Part shown: piece after piece, positions 31,332 through 31,527 of the stretch | Layout of the letters: every line of letters begins with the position of its first letter | How positions within the stretch are numbered: position 1 is the first letter of the stretch | Assembly: GCA_900756725.1 (NCBI GenBank) | Contig: CAAELJ010000083.1 | Span: forward strand, 1 to 31,527 | Direction of reading: 5' to 3' | Source of the DNA: an uncultured Collinsella sp. | GTDB taxonomy: Bacteria > Actinomycetota > Coriobacteriia > Coriobacteriales > Coriobacteriaceae | Length of the DNA: 31,527 bases | Position numbers and translations under genes: made by a program | Notes under the pieces: model-generated | Databases searched by the model: none | The model's input: the letters and a program-made list of their open reading frames with translations, nothing else | What the model was told of the DNA's origin: nothing

Positions 31332-31527
31332 TTAGAGGGAGAGGTTTCTGATCGACGTGACGCACGAGGCCTCGTCTACGCCCGAAATGCGGAATATGAT
31401 GTCCTCGCCGCACTCGCCGTAGAGAGCCATGAGCCCCATTACATCGCGGCCGTCGGTATGGCGATCGCCGATGCTGACCGATACGTTGCTACGATGCTTG
31501 GCAATAATGTCGTAGAGCAGCGCAACC
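31332..31527 (-). CDS. HPr-like phosphocarrier domain protein, N-terminus outside window
   Basis: The visible 64 C-terminal codons (stop TAA 31332-31334) match the second half of HPr, the phosphocarrier of the sugar phosphotransferase system: IAKHRSNVSVS as strand B, RDVMGLMALYGECGEDI as the regulatory helix and following turn, and ISGVDEASCVTSIRNL as the last helix. In ordinary HPr of Gram-positive bacteria the regulatory serine (Ser46) immediately precedes IMG; here an aspartate is in that place (DVMG). The active histidine would be outside the window, so it cannot be told whether this is a working HPr, a Crh-like regulator or a domain of a larger protein. Confidence 0.75.
   Translation of the reverse strand, partial: VALLYDIIAKHRSNVSVSIGDRHTDGRDVMGLMALYGECGEDIIFRISGVDEASCVTSIRNLSL

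Overview
The window looks like chromosomal DNA from a high-GC actinobacterium of the Coriobacteriia, most likely Collinsella or a close relative. This is an inference from base composition, gene content (paired FeoA proteins with FeoB, a complete kdp locus, a GSI-type glutamine synthetase homologue next to an OmpR-like regulator, a BaiCD-like flavoenzyme) and dense short hairpin repeats between genes. No rRNA, tRNA or CRISPR array was found. Almost everything is read from the minus strand; only the MATE pump and kdpDE are on the plus strand.

Layout. 1-673: 3'-truncated HAD phosphatase. 897-2177: MFS exporter. 2332-4690: molybdenum-cofactor operon moaA then a moaC-mobB fusion. 4926-5963: PD-(D/E)XK/DUF559-like protein bracketed by two copies of a hairpin repeat. 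6215-7730: MATE pump behind a MerR-type promoter, followed by a regulator remnant. 7789-10017: ligA. 10265-11725: HtrA-like protease. 11934-13984: two-gene unit of a GSI-fold protein lacking several metal ligands and an OmpR-type regulator with a degenerate receiver. 14119-14971: HepT/MntA toxin-antitoxin pair whose antitoxin carries an extra RelB/DinJ-like DNA-binding domain. 15014-19002: LacI and GntR regulators and an old-yellow-enzyme flavoprotein. 19248-27517: kdpFABC (minus) divergent from kdpDE (plus), flanked on both sides by a ~119-bp direct repeat. 27816-31146: iron uptake (Cys-rich FeoB-associated protein, FeoB, two FeoA). 31332-31527: C-terminal part of an HPr-like protein.

How the genes work together. 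KdpDE should sense potassium limitation or turgor and drive kdpFABC from the shared 243-bp intergenic region. The feo genes share AGTTAAC-type inverted sites, which suggests one metal-responsive repressor. moaA and moaC-mobB are translationally coupled and cover the first step of molybdopterin synthesis plus guanylylation support.

The observations I rate highest are the GS-like protein with altered metal ligands paired with a phosphorylation-atypical regulator, the RelB/DinJ-MntA fusion, the direct repeats around kdp with decayed gene ends inside them, and the MerR-type promoter with an apparently decayed regulator beside the MATE gene.
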